DNA of 64,000 bases from an uncultured Flavobacteriales bacterium (GTDB lineage: Bacteria > Bacteroidota > Bacteroidia > Flavobacteriales_G > Salibacteraceae): positions 62,001-126,000 of the forward strand of contig CALSRO010000006.1 of NCBI GenBank assembly GCA_943788775.1, read 5' to 3'. Under the pieces are notes generated by a model that saw nothing but the letters and a program-made list of their open reading frames with translations, was not told the origin of the DNA and searched no databases. Positions 41,326-49,963 of the stretch are shown here, piece by piece (positions within the stretch are counted from its first letter, which is position 1; each line of letters opens with the position of its first letter). A program made the translations under genes and the position numbers.

Positions 41326-41946
41326 TCAAAACCAATCTTCTTGATTTTGTTGAAATTTCGATATTCGGTTTAGATCTTCTAAAGATTGAATGTTACTTAG
41401 TGTTTTAAGTAAATAATACTTAGCCTCAAGTTTCTTTAAATCCAATATCGTATCCATCAATAGGTTCATGGATTTCCAATCCTTATCCATCAGCAGGGTG
41501 GGAAGGAATTTGCGCATACCAAGCAAATAATAATCACCATCTTTTGCCGGACCTAGAACTACATCATTGTTTTCTAATACAGCAAAGGCTTCTTTAATCA
41601 TATAACTTTCTAATTCGATGCAATCTGTGCCGATGACAACCACTCTGTCCATGCCCGCAGCGAATGATTTGGTAAAAGCATCAGTCATTTTTTCACCACG
41701 ATCGGCACCCTGCTGAAGTCCTTTCGAATAGATCATATTATCCCACAGGTCATTGTTGTCAATGTGGTGGGAATAATAAACGGCCTTGTCACAGTTCAAA
41801 CGCTTTGTAATTTCCTTTGTGTAGACAAGCAATTTATGATGCACAGTAAGCGCCTGTTCTTCACTCAAATCTTCCACTAGGAGTGATTGAGCCCTGTTAT
41901 GTTCAGGGTTTTTAGAAAAGATGATTAATCGGTCATTAGAAGTCAC
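41326..41946 (-). CDS. TIGR04282/DUF2064-family glycosyltransferase-like protein
   Basis: The 206-residue GT-A-like protein shows LIIFSKNPEHNRAQSLLVED at the N-terminus, YYSHHIDNNDLWD, QGADRGEKMTDAFTKSF, VVVIGTDCIELESYM and VVLGPAKDGDYYLLGMRK. These features match the DUF2064 group, one member of which is used in arsenosugar biosynthesis. Here it is the first gene of the polysaccharide operon. The usual KTRL motif after the nucleotide-binding strand reads AQSLL, so that motif is degenerate. The start is GTG at 41946, four bases after an exact TAGATTTG box, so the operon message may be leaderless. Confidence 0.82.
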   Translation of the reverse strand: MTSNDRLIIFSKNPEHNRAQSLLVEDLSEEQALTVHHKLLVYTKEITKRLNCDKAVYYSHHIDNNDLWDNMIYSKGLQQGADRGEKMTDAFTKSFAAGMDRVVVIGTDCIELESYMIKEAFAVLENNDVVLGPAKDGDYYLLGMRKFLPTLLMDKDWKSMNLLMDTILDLKKLEAKYYLLKTLSNIQSLEDLNRISKFQQNQEDWF

Positions 41947-41950
41947 CCAA

Positions 41951-41958
41951 CAAATCTA
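41951..41958 (-). promoter_or_regulatory. -7 box (TAGATTTG) of the polysaccharide operon
   Basis: TAGATTTG on the minus strand is an exact consensus match, ending four bases before the GTG start at 41946. The -33 region has no clear TTTG. Confidence 0.5.
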
Positions 41959-42073
41959 AATGAATTGGTATCGATAGCAGAGAGTGGCACATAAGGATAT
42001 TAAGTTTCAATTGTCATTAACTGATAAAGGTTCTCCAGGGCGAAAAATCCGATAGCTTCGCCATCCATCCTTC

Positions 42074-42081
42074 TATATTTG
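42074..42081 (+). promoter_or_regulatory. -7 box (TATATTTG) for the YdcF-like gene
   Basis: An exact TAnnTTTG match ends nine bases before the ATG at 42091. It is divergent from the operon promoter at 41951-41958, about 115 bases away. Confidence 0.45.
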
Positions 42082-42090
42082 AAACATAAT

Positions 42091-42774
42091 ATGGAGGTTT
42101 TTAGAAGGTCTTTTTTATATTTTCTTTCAATTTTGGGTGTGTTGACGGTCCTTTTCATAGGATTGAGTTTTACCCACATTCCATACAAAGCATATCATCA
42201 TTTAAGCGCACCACATTTTGCCTTAAATCAACCTCCTTCCTACATACTAATTCTTGGTGGCGCTGGAATGCCTAGTGCTGATGGTTTACAGCGGACACAT
42301 TTTGCAGCTGCAATTGCGAAAATCTATCCAGAAGCGAATATCATTATTGCTCACACGGGGAATTTTCAAAAGAAGGATAGTATAAAGCAGCTCAGGTTGA
42401 TGGCACACGAACTTGTAATCAAGGAAGTGGATACTACTCGAATAGGCTTTGAATTCATGGGTACGAATACATATACACAGGCGAAAAATGTGTTTTTGAA
42501 AACTAAAGATGCTCCACTATTGGTGGTGACTTCACCAGAGCATATGTTGCGCGCCATTCTAACACTTCGGAAGGCTGGTTTTTCCAATGTTGGTGGAGTG
42601 CCAACTTTTGAGACTCCAATTAATGAGGAAAGCCTCCGGAAAAGAGTTTTATCAGATGATATATCTGAGAATGTAGCGCTGCGATATAATATATGGAGTT
42701 ATATGATTTACGAAATCAAGGTTTTGCGAGAATATACTGCGATATCCTATTATTGGCTTATGGAATGGATTTGA
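42091..42774 (+). CDS. YdcF/SanA-family (DUF218) membrane-anchored protein
   Basis: From ATG 42091 the 227-residue protein has one N-terminal transmembrane helix (SFLYFLSILGVLTVLFIGLSF) and an extracytoplasmic DUF218 domain: YILILGGAGMPSADGLQRTH, NIIIAHTGN, TNTYTQAKNVFLKTKDAPLL, VVTSPEHMLRAILTLRKAGF. The family (YdcF, SanA, ElyC) acts in envelope barrier functions, and ElyC affects undecaprenyl-phosphate recycling, which would fit its position next to a polysaccharide operon. The precise activity is unknown. Confidence 0.85.
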   Translation: MEVFRRSFLYFLSILGVLTVLFIGLSFTHIPYKAYHHLSAPHFALNQPPSYILILGGAGMPSADGLQRTHFAAAIAKIYPEANIIIAHTGNFQKKDSIKQLRLMAHELVIKEVDTTRIGFEFMGTNTYTQAKNVFLKTKDAPLLVVTSPEHMLRAILTLRKAGFSNVGGVPTFETPINEESLRKRVLSDDISENVALRYNIWSYMIYEIKVLREYTAISYYWLMEWI

Positions 42775-42806
42775 AATACAATTCAGTAATAACACGTTAA
42801 ATAAGG

Positions 42807-44213
42807 ATGAGATTGCGAATAGCGAAGATTCTGCTCGTTGGATTTATTTCAACACTTACTTTTTTCAAGAGCTACTCACAGGAATGGATCGGCCCGAGCA
42901 TTGATAATTACACACCAGCAAATGGTATGTTATTAAATCCCTCAACCATAGTTGATCAGAAACCATGGCTTGACGTGCATTTAGTTGGTGTTGGTGCTCA
43001 TGCAACGAACAATTTTGCACATCTAAATCAATCGACACTGTTGAATTTTGCTGCCTATGGTAATCCTGCGATTAATTTAAAACCAGACAATGGATGGGCA
43101 CAATTAAACACTCAAATTCTTGGGCCAACTGCCAGTCTATCTTTGGGGAAACAAGCGGTTGGTATTCATGTATCTGTCCGTGGAGCGGGAAGTATAAGTA
43201 AGGTTCCACTCAAATACGCAGATCTACTCATAAATGAAGGTAGCGATGAGGATTCGACAGTATTGACCATAAACAATACTCGTATTAAAACCTTGGTTTG
43301 GGGCGAAGTCGGTTTAACTTATGGTAGGATACTTTATCAGTTTGACAAGCATTTAATTACGGGAGGGATAACCGTGAACCGATTTTTTGGTTTGCAGAGT
43401 GCCGCATTATTCTTTGATGATGGTGAAATGCTAATACAAGATGACAAAGGAACCTTGCTAGATGGCTCGGGTAAATATGCGTATACAACTCCAGCTTTTA
43501 GAGCAGGGGGAGGGTGGAGTACAAGTCTTGGGTTTTCATATAAAAGAATGTTGGATGACGTCACAGAGTATGTTCCCCATGGACGAGAAATAGGTTGCTT
43601 TACTCTGCCATACAAGTGGAAATTCTCGGCAGCATTGGTGGATATTGGCGGAATTAGGATGAAACGTGACGCACTTTATAAGAAGTTTGATTCTGAGGAT
43701 GATGCCAACGAATATCTGGCTGCAGTAGACGGTGGGTTTAGCACAACAAGTTTACCAAAGGATGGAGATAGATATACCGCATGGCTTCCTATGGGAGTCA
43801 ATGCTCAGTTTGATTACAATTTTGAGAATGGAGTATTTCTAAACGGACTATTCACGCAGCGACTTAGTTTTCCATCATCCTATGGACCTGATCGATCGAA
43901 CCTATTCGCTATCACCCCACGATATGAAAAAAGATGGCTGATGGTGGCTCTACCTATGTCTATTGAAAATTATCGCGATCCGCACTTTGGATTAGCCCTT
44001 CGTCTTTGGATTCTAACCCTCGGGACAGAACACATTTTTCCATATTTCATAAGATCTGATATTTATACGGCAGATGTATATGTTCATCTTCGAATAAGGT
44101 TTAATAGAGCGCCAGGTTGTCGAACCAAGCCTATTAAAGGGATTGACGAGTTTAGGTTTGGTGATTTGTTTAGAAAGAAGGTGAAGGACCCTGCTGCTTG
44201 TCCAAGTTGGTAA
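42807..44213 (+). CDS. DUF5723 outer-membrane beta-barrel protein
   Basis: The 468-residue protein has a signal peptide (about 1-24, ending FKSYSQE) followed by alternating amphipathic strands with aromatic girdles and short turns, the look of an outer-membrane barrel. The N-terminal IGPSIDNYTPANGMLLNPST, with VHLVGVGAHATNNFAHL after it, matches DUF5723, a Bacteroidota family seen with T9SS genes. The C-terminal tail (FGDLFRKKVKDPAACPSW) is soluble. The function is unknown; it could be a porin or a secretion-associated barrel. It follows the YdcF-like gene by 32 bases and converges without gap on the gene at 44214. Confidence 0.82.
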   Translation: MRLRIAKILLVGFISTLTFFKSYSQEWIGPSIDNYTPANGMLLNPSTIVDQKPWLDVHLVGVGAHATNNFAHLNQSTLLNFAAYGNPAINLKPDNGWAQLNTQILGPTASLSLGKQAVGIHVSVRGAGSISKVPLKYADLLINEGSDEDSTVLTINNTRIKTLVWGEVGLTYGRILYQFDKHLITGGITVNRFFGLQSAALFFDDGEMLIQDDKGTLLDGSGKYAYTTPAFRAGGGWSTSLGFSYKRMLDDVTEYVPHGREIGCFTLPYKWKFSAALVDIGGIRMKRDALYKKFDSEDDANEYLAAVDGGFSTTSLPKDGDRYTAWLPMGVNAQFDYNFENGVFLNGLFTQRLSFPSSYGPDRSNLFAITPRYEKRWLMVALPMSIENYRDPHFGLALRLWILTLGTEHIFPYFIRSDIYTADVYVHLRIRFNRAPGCRTKPIKGIDEFRFGDLFRKKVKDPAACPSW

Positions 44214-44747
44214 CTACAGTGTTTCTATCATATTGGAAATGCTGCGCTTCCAGAAATTTCGCATGATATCAGCATCAGTTTTTGATTCAAGTCTTTCGTG
44301 TTGAACCACCATTTTTGTTTTTGCCTCTCCCTTAGATTGAAATTTCACACCAACCATTGAATTATCGGAAAGCCATTTGCAATTCAACCTCTTTGAATTG
44401 ATTCGTTCTTGTAATTCAGCCCTGTTTTCACTCTCTAACCAGTCCGTTGCTCGATTATAAACTTCTGAAATTGGATAATTGAAAGTTTTACTCACTGAAA
44501 CTTCGAAAACACTTGCTGTGTCAGTGATTTCACATTTTCCTATATGTTGACAAAATCGGAGGGCAATGATTCTCGCACACGGTTCATCGAGTTTGTAATC
44601 ATCTGTAAGTCTTCTGGACATGTCAATCACACTAATTTCATCAAATCCTTTGGATTGCATTTCTGAAAACCACTGAGTCCAAGTGCGCCCAGATTCGTTC
44701 AATAACTCCTTATTTGTGTAATCTGTTGGTATCGATGCCTTATTCAT
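44214..44747 (-). CDS. DUF4287-like plus SRPBCC domain protein
   Basis: The 177-residue protein has two parts. Residues ~10-65 (SGRTWTQWFSEMQSKGFDEI, VIDMSRRLTDDYKLDEPCA, RIIALRFC) resemble DUF4287, a short helical domain with the R-T-W-x-x-W-F signature. Residues ~80-177 (FEVSVSKTFNYPISEVYNRA, WLSDNSMVGVKFQSKGEAKT, DADIMRNFWKRSISNM) resemble an SRPBCC/START ligand-binding domain. This fusion is known in other bacteria as a protein of unknown function. Its start overlaps the end of the PhoD gene by eight bases. No signal peptide, so cytoplasmic. Confidence 0.7.
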   Translation of the reverse strand: MNKASIPTDYTNKELLNESGRTWTQWFSEMQSKGFDEISVIDMSRRLTDDYKLDEPCARIIALRFCQHIGKCEITDTASVFEVSVSKTFNYPISEVYNRATDWLESENRAELQERINSKRLNCKWLSDNSMVGVKFQSKGEAKTKMVVQHERLESKTDADIMRNFWKRSISNMIETL

Positions 44748-46053
44748 TTTGATCTATGATTTTATTCCAAATTAGATCCCCATCCGAGTCAAATATAGAA
44801 ATCTTCATTTGCCTTTCACGCCTTGGACCGCAAAAGGTTATTAACCCAAAATTTCGTTCATTCACCAATGTGTTTTCGACCCTCAACTTGTTTTCCTCCT
44901 TGTCGTCCTTGTGAGTTCCAGCCGTTAGTGGGCTTACGGTTAAATCATAAATGATAATACCGGATTCATCCTCATAACGACTTAGTTCAGTGTGGTGTCT
45001 ATCACCTGTGAGAAAGACCACACCTTCAACCTGTTCTTCAACAATTCTTCTAATCAAATACTTTCTTTCTTCGCTATAAACTGCGTGGGTTTCATATACT
45101 GGAGCTGTATTTAATACTTGTCCACCAATAGCGACCATTTTAAACGGTGCTCGGCTGTATTTTAAAAATTGTATAAGCCATTCAATTTGCTCATTTCCAA
45201 TAATTTCCGTCTGTCCAACAATCAAGTTGTCAGCCGAACGGTGGTACCTATTATCAAGCAGGAAAAAATCGATATCAACATATTCAAAGGCGGTGGTAAT
45301 GCCTTTGAGTTCAGGTAGTCCAGTAGTAGGGTTTGCCCAGAACATATCAAATGTCTCAAGTGCCCAATCTTTATGAATCCAACTTCCATTTGCATCATTT
45401 GGTCCAAAGTCATGGTCATCCCAAATAGCGTAGTTATTGCAAGAACTCAATAGTCGCTGTAGTTCTGGTATCGAACGAGTATGCGTGTATCGATGTATGT
45501 ATCCGCTTCGAGAATTCCAATCAACCTCTCTTAGGTAAATGTTATCACCTAGCCAGAGCATCATATTTGGTGCTTTGTCCGCGATTGTATTGAATATGAT
45601 ATGATTGCCGCCAAATATTTTCCCCGGTCTATCGTATGGCGGTTCATTTACATAATTGCAACTTCCAAGTGCAACCGAGAATTCAGGCGGATCTGTTCTA
45701 AATTGCCAAAGTGGTTGAGTATTAAACGAGTAATTAGCTGATTCGTTTAATAACTTATCATTGATTAGAATGGTGTATTCATAAGTTTTACCCGGCTTCA
45801 ACTTGCTTATGTGAAATTCATAAGTCAAGGCCAAATTTTCTGCACTTGAAATCGTAGATGTAAGGGTTGAATCTCTTTTCCCCTTTTCCCAATAATCGAT
45901 ACTGACTTTAGAATCGTCTTTGGTTTGAACCCAAATCGCCACTTCAGTCATTGTGCCATAACCTACCATTGGTCCAGAAATTAATTCTTGAGCGAATAAA
46001 TGGTTGACAGTTGAAAGTAGAACTAAAGCAAAAAGTGGAATACGCGCTGTCAT
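44740..46053 (-). CDS. PhoD-family alkaline phosphatase
   Basis: ATG at 46053 gives a 437-residue exported protein with a signal peptide (MTARIPLFALVLLSTVNHLFAQ); the frame starts 16 codons earlier but the signal peptide fixes this start. An N-terminal fibronectin-like domain is followed by the metallophosphatase domain: SVALGSCNYVNEPPYDRPG, MMLWLGDNIYLREVDWNSR, NYAIWDDHDFGPNDANGSW, and GVVFLTGDRHHTELSR. PhoD enzymes are Ca/Fe-dependent phosphodiesterases and phosphomonoesterases that free phosphate from organic sources. No Pho regulon genes are nearby. It is translationally close to the downstream DUF4287-like gene. Confidence 0.9.
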   Translation of the reverse strand: MTARIPLFALVLLSTVNHLFAQELISGPMVGYGTMTEVAIWVQTKDDSKVSIDYWEKGKRDSTLTSTISSAENLALTYEFHISKLKPGKTYEYTILINDKLLNESANYSFNTQPLWQFRTDPPEFSVALGSCNYVNEPPYDRPGKIFGGNHIIFNTIADKAPNMMLWLGDNIYLREVDWNSRSGYIHRYTHTRSIPELQRLLSSCNNYAIWDDHDFGPNDANGSWIHKDWALETFDMFWANPTTGLPELKGITTAFEYVDIDFFLLDNRYHRSADNLIVGQTEIIGNEQIEWLIQFLKYSRAPFKMVAIGGQVLNTAPVYETHAVYSEERKYLIRRIVEEQVEGVVFLTGDRHHTELSRYEDESGIIIYDLTVSPLTAGTHKDDKEENKLRVENTLVNERNFGLITFCGPRRERQMKISIFDSDGDLIWNKIIDQNE

Positions 46054-46142
46054 AGGCTTCAATAATATGTGATTAACCCGAAAAATTGGTGAGACTATCA
46101 AAGAATAAGCATGAAATTGTATTCCCTATTTGAAAATGAATA

Positions 46143-46150
46143 TAGATTTG
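46143..46150 (+). promoter_or_regulatory. -7 box (TAGATTTG) for the YciI-like gene
   Basis: An exact TAnnTTTG match lies 17 bases before the ATG at 46168, with TTG at 46117-46119 as a distant -33 element. A ten-A run follows the box. Confidence 0.4.
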
Positions 46151-46167
46151 AAAAAAAAAATTAAAAG

Positions 46168-46500
46168 ATGCGAGAGTTTATTTTCTTATTCCGAGGAGGA
46201 AAAACAGATAATGCAGATGCTGGTCAATTGGACGAACATGAGGATGCTTGGGATTCTTGGATGGAATATCTTGAAGATGAGGAAGTGTTAATCGATGGAT
46301 TACCTATGCGAGACATGGGAGTGATGGTGACCAAAGATGGAATGCAAGAAGCAAATTTCGGCACGGACGAAGGTGTTTCTGGATACTTAATCATTGAGTG
46401 TGAGGATATGGACCAGGCTACCGACTACGCTTCTGAGTGTCCGATATTCGAATTTGGAGGCAAAGTTGAGGTTAGGCAATTGAATAGCGATCGAGGCTAA
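46168..46500 (+). CDS. YciI-like (YCII-related) small protein
   Basis: The 110-residue protein has the ferredoxin-like YCII fold: MREFIFLFRGGKTDNADAG at the start, WDSWMEYLEDEEVLIDGLPM, GVMVTKDGMQEANFGTDEGV and SGYLIIECEDMDQATDYASE, ending with GKVEVRQLNSDRG. YCII domains often include catalytic His-Asp pairs or act as accessory domains of ECF sigma factor clusters; neither a sigma factor gene nor the His is present here. Function unknown. It has its own -7 box and is 49 bases before msrA in the same direction. Confidence 0.8.
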   Translation: MREFIFLFRGGKTDNADAGQLDEHEDAWDSWMEYLEDEEVLIDGLPMRDMGVMVTKDGMQEANFGTDEGVSGYLIIECEDMDQATDYASECPIFEFGGKVEVRQLNSDRG

Positions 46501-46549
46501 TACTGTAAGGTTCGAACATTCTTGAATTCAACACTGTTTAAAACGCAAG

Positions 46550-47209
46550 ATGAAAGAATTTAAGAAGAATATATTGATCGTTTTTTGCTTGTCCATCCTT
46601 CTGGGATGCAACATTGGTGTCAATAAAGGTCAATCAATAAATATGGATCAAGAGGTGAAAGAAGAATTGAAGGGAGTTACAGACACAGCGACATTTGGTG
46701 CTGGTTGTTTTTGGTGTGTTGAGGCGGTTTTTCAAGAGGTGGAAGGCGTGATTAGCGTAAAGTCTGGTTATGCTGGAGGTTTTGTGAAGAACCCGACATA
46801 CAAGGAGGTTTGCTCGGGCAAAACAGGTCATGCGGAAGTAGCTCAAATTGTATATGACTCGAGTAAGATTAGTTTTGAAGATCTGCTTGAAATTTTCTGG
46901 AAAACACATGACCCAACTCAACTGAACAAGCAGGGTAATGATGTTGGAACACAATATCGATCGTCTATATTTTATCACAATGATGATCAAAAGGCTCAGG
47001 CTGAGTATTACAAACAAAAGTTGAATGAATCTGAGGCGTACCCGAGTGATGTTGTGACTACTATCGAACCTTTTGAGAATTACTCGGAGGCGGAAGAATA
47101 TCATCAAAATTATTTCACCAACAACGGTTCTCAACCATATTGCAGCTATGTGATTCAACCGAAGGTCGAAAAGTTTAGAAAGGCATTCGCGGATAAACTC
47201 AAGAAGTAA
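46550..47209 (+). CDS. msrA: Peptide methionine (S)-S-oxide reductase, lipidated
   Basis: The 219-residue protein has a lipoprotein signal (ILIVFCLSILLGC, Cys20) and a polar linker before the MsrA domain. Catalytic Cys53 lies in ATFGAGCFWCVEAVFQEVEG, with SGYAGG, KTGHAEVAQIVYD, FWKTHDPTQLNKQGNDVGTQ and AEEYHQNYF completing the family signature. It repairs oxidised methionine in proteins, and the signal places it on the periplasmic face or outer membrane. No MsrB is fused or adjacent. Antisense frames over this gene are composition artefacts. Confidence 0.93.
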   Translation: MKEFKKNILIVFCLSILLGCNIGVNKGQSINMDQEVKEELKGVTDTATFGAGCFWCVEAVFQEVEGVISVKSGYAGGFVKNPTYKEVCSGKTGHAEVAQIVYDSSKISFEDLLEIFWKTHDPTQLNKQGNDVGTQYRSSIFYHNDDQKAQAEYYKQKLNESEAYPSDVVTTIEPFENYSEAEEYHQNYFTNNGSQPYCSYVIQPKVEKFRKAFADKLKK

Positions 47210-47293
47210 GTCTCAAATTGAGTTTTTATTGATTGTTAGAAAAAAAGCCACCTGCATTTTCTAAAAATCTCAACTTTGCACAAAATTTAAGAC

Positions 47294-47743
47294 ATGGTAG
47301 ACGCGTACGATTACACACCTGAAGAATTACAAAAACTAGGAGACATTATAGTTTGGACAACTATACTAGCCGCAATTCACAATGACGGGGTTATTGATAA
47401 ATCGGAAAAGGCAGAGGCCATTAAACTTACTCACCTACGATCTATTATTTCAGAAGATTATTTTAAGCCGATCTATTCTCATTTAGACGATCACTTTGAA
47501 CGTGATTTTGATGCATATTCTGCAAGCTTAGTAGGTACTCAGGAAGAAAAGGAAGCAATGATTCAAGTGAAAATGCACGAAGCATTAGAGATATTGCCAA
47601 AAATAGGTCCGTTGTTTACAGAGCGATTCACTAAAAATGTAACGGATCTTTATAATAAAGTGTTTACTGCTAATTCTAGTGTTTTTCAGGCATTCATGTT
47701 GCCAATGTTAACCTCGCATCTCAAGAAATTCGGATTGAAGTAG
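47294..47743 (+). CDS. Hypothetical helical protein, TerB-like
   Basis: The 149-residue cytoplasmic protein is all helical. ILAAIHNDGVIDKSEKAEAI resembles the acidic loop and helix of TerB-like domains (metal-binding in tellurite-resistance proteins), and the rest (KEAMIQVKMHEALEILPKIG, NVTDLYNKVFTANSSVFQAF) continues in helices. The match is weak. It stands alone, preceded by CAACTTTG (one base off the -7 consensus) 15 bases before the ATG, and converges on the membrane protein at 47747 with a three-base gap. Function unknown. Confidence 0.68.
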   Translation: MVDAYDYTPEELQKLGDIIVWTTILAAIHNDGVIDKSEKAEAIKLTHLRSIISEDYFKPIYSHLDDHFERDFDAYSASLVGTQEEKEAMIQVKMHEALEILPKIGPLFTERFTKNVTDLYNKVFTANSSVFQAFMLPMLTSHLKKFGLK

Positions 47744-47746
47744 ACC

Positions 47747-49864
47747 TTATTTCAGTTTACGAGATGCTAATACACTTGACATTGTAGACTTGCTTGAAGT
47801 CCATTTGGTGTTGAGAACGATCTCGAGGTTTCGTATTTCAACCTCTGTCTTTTTCGGATTCCAAACATAGAAGGCTATTTCGGCTTTTGGATCTGTAATG
47901 GACAAATTTCCAATTGCTTTATACGCAGTGTTCCAATCGTTTTCATTGCATAGAAAAATGGTTAAAAACTCATGTTCCCAAATGTCTTCACCATCGGGTA
48001 CATCGATAGTTACAACTAAAGCCGCTTCACTATCCATATCGCTTATGAAATCAGCTTTTACTCCGAACGAATAAAGAGAATCAATACCTAAGTCAACTAG
48101 TTTATGTTTAAAGGCTAGACTATATTCTTCTTGAAGGTGAATGGGTTGTCCATCTTCATAACCTGTCTTCTTTTGAAACCCTTCACTAGCATTTAGACAG
48201 ATGAAAGTGCTAGGTTCAATGGTGGGGGCACGATCTGTATGAACTTGTAATAGAGATTGTTCTCCGATGCGCACATTTTCTATTTCTCCAAACTCCGACA
48301 AGATATACGTGAAAGGAAAGTTGATCGCAGGTTCTAATTCCATGTAGATCAAATTTTTAGATAGGTATTCCTTTTTTCTGTAAAGAAACTGTTTCACAGG
48401 AAGTTGGAAATTGAAATCACCTGCCAAAACATCAATGTCATGTGCGTTGAAGTAGTTTTCAGCAAGGTTTGGCATAGTGCTACCAACGATCAAATAGTTC
48501 CCTCTCGTTTCGGATTGGGTTGCTTTCTCGAGTCCATTTTTGATAGGTTCAAACGTGTCGTAGGCTCTAAAACCAGACTGATTTCCAAAGAAAAGAGCAA
48601 CTGGAAGGATGAGTAGTACAGTTGGCAGCAGGCTTTTTTTAGTAGAAAGCTGATCGTCACCTTGCAGTGAAACTAATAAAACCGCAAGTGCGCAAAGACT
48701 GAACGTAACGAAAGCATTGTGCTGAAAGCCACTAAAAAATTTAGTGTCAGTTGGCCAATAAAGCTCATAGCAATAGAGACTGATAGCAAAGGTGATAAGT
48801 GAGAATAAAATAAGTACAGAAAACCATTTTAAAAAGGAAGAAATATCTGAAAAAGCATTTGCAAATGGCCGTCCAATTATTTTCAGGGTATGAATAAGAT
48901 ATAGTCCAAGAAAGGGACTCAGCAACAGAACCGGTTGAGCAAAAATCCGAGTTTCTCTTCCCATTGTTAATGTGAAGGTGATAAATGCATTTATTCCAAA
49001 GTTTAGGACAAATGCCCATATCCAAGGTTGATCAATTTCAGATCTAATGAATCTCTTCCTAACAAATAGAAGGGTGAATGCAACGCATATGGACAGTGCA
49101 AAAGAGGTTATTGTATCTATTCCAATATCTGAGTCAGCGAATGAATAATACAAGTGCTTGAATCGAATGTCCTCCATGTATGAAGAGGATTTTGAGACCA
49201 AGTTTTTCGACTGTATTAAATAGTATAGAAAGAGGGCATAGGCCGGAACTGTCCAACCAACTTTAATGGTTCGGATCATATTAGTTCTTGACCTTATTGG
49301 AGTTTCAATTACCAGGAAGAAAAAGATACCAGGTAACAGCAACAAGGTAGATTCCCGAGCTATTAATGCCAGAAAGTAAAAAACACTAAAGCCGATCCAA
49401 TTCTTTTCGTTGAGAAAAATGAATGATGCGAAAATCGCTGCATACTGCCAAGGCTCGTCATAGGCGTAAATCTCAGCAAACAAAGCATGTAAAACCCAAA
49501 ACGAACTGGCAAACACGATAACAGAAGCGTATGCAAATTTCTCATGTTTAAGGATATTCATTGTGAGTTTGAATAGCAATACAAAGGCAATAAAAAGCCC
49601 ACTGTATTCCACTACAATAAAGGCCATATCCAGAGTGAAACCTAAGTTTTCTAAGAATTGTATTAGCCAGGTTGTCAATGGCCTTCGGGCAAATTCGCCA
49701 AACTTGATTCTGCTCAGGAAAAACGCGTGTATATAGCTTGGCTCAAGTATTTTATCACTAGAACCTAAATAGCGCTCACCGTTGATTAAACTTGGATAAG
49801 CAACTGTATAAATGAAGTGACATGCAGTCAAAAACAAGCAGTATATCCAATGAATGATTTTCAT
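47747..49864 (-). CDS. Large polytopic membrane protein, possibly GT-C-like
   Basis: The 705-residue protein has around a dozen hydrophobic helices over residues 1-430 and a soluble, beta-rich C-terminal region of about 250 residues (for example LVDLGIDSLYSFGVKADFIS and AALVVTIDVPDGEDIWEHEF). The topology, with an early loop after helix 1 (SLINGERYLGSSDKILEPSY, RRPLTTWLIQFLENLGFTLD), is like GT-C glycosyltransferases that use polyprenyl-linked sugars, but I see no certain DxD or other diagnostic motif. No partner gene is adjacent. It may take part in surface glycan or protein glycosylation; this is only an inference from topology. Confidence 0.7.
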   Translation of the reverse strand: MKIIHWIYCLFLTACHFIYTVAYPSLINGERYLGSSDKILEPSYIHAFFLSRIKFGEFARRPLTTWLIQFLENLGFTLDMAFIVVEYSGLFIAFVLLFKLTMNILKHEKFAYASVIVFASSFWVLHALFAEIYAYDEPWQYAAIFASFIFLNEKNWIGFSVFYFLALIARESTLLLLPGIFFFLVIETPIRSRTNMIRTIKVGWTVPAYALFLYYLIQSKNLVSKSSSYMEDIRFKHLYYSFADSDIGIDTITSFALSICVAFTLLFVRKRFIRSEIDQPWIWAFVLNFGINAFITFTLTMGRETRIFAQPVLLLSPFLGLYLIHTLKIIGRPFANAFSDISSFLKWFSVLILFSLITFAISLYCYELYWPTDTKFFSGFQHNAFVTFSLCALAVLLVSLQGDDQLSTKKSLLPTVLLILPVALFFGNQSGFRAYDTFEPIKNGLEKATQSETRGNYLIVGSTMPNLAENYFNAHDIDVLAGDFNFQLPVKQFLYRKKEYLSKNLIYMELEPAINFPFTYILSEFGEIENVRIGEQSLLQVHTDRAPTIEPSTFICLNASEGFQKKTGYEDGQPIHLQEEYSLAFKHKLVDLGIDSLYSFGVKADFISDMDSEAALVVTIDVPDGEDIWEHEFLTIFLCNENDWNTAYKAIGNLSITDPKAEIAFYVWNPKKTEVEIRNLEIVLNTKWTSSKSTMSSVLASRKLK

Positions 49865-49963
49865 ATAAACAGCAAATAAAACGCTTGTTATTGACTAGTA
49901 GATGACTTTTTTAGGTTCATTCAGCGACTAGCTATTAGATTCGCACTTAATTAAATTCATCGC

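Noticed and set aside
46634..47158. 174-codon minus-strand frame inside msrA
   Set aside because: Antisense to the conserved MsrA domain; no start signal and no family features.
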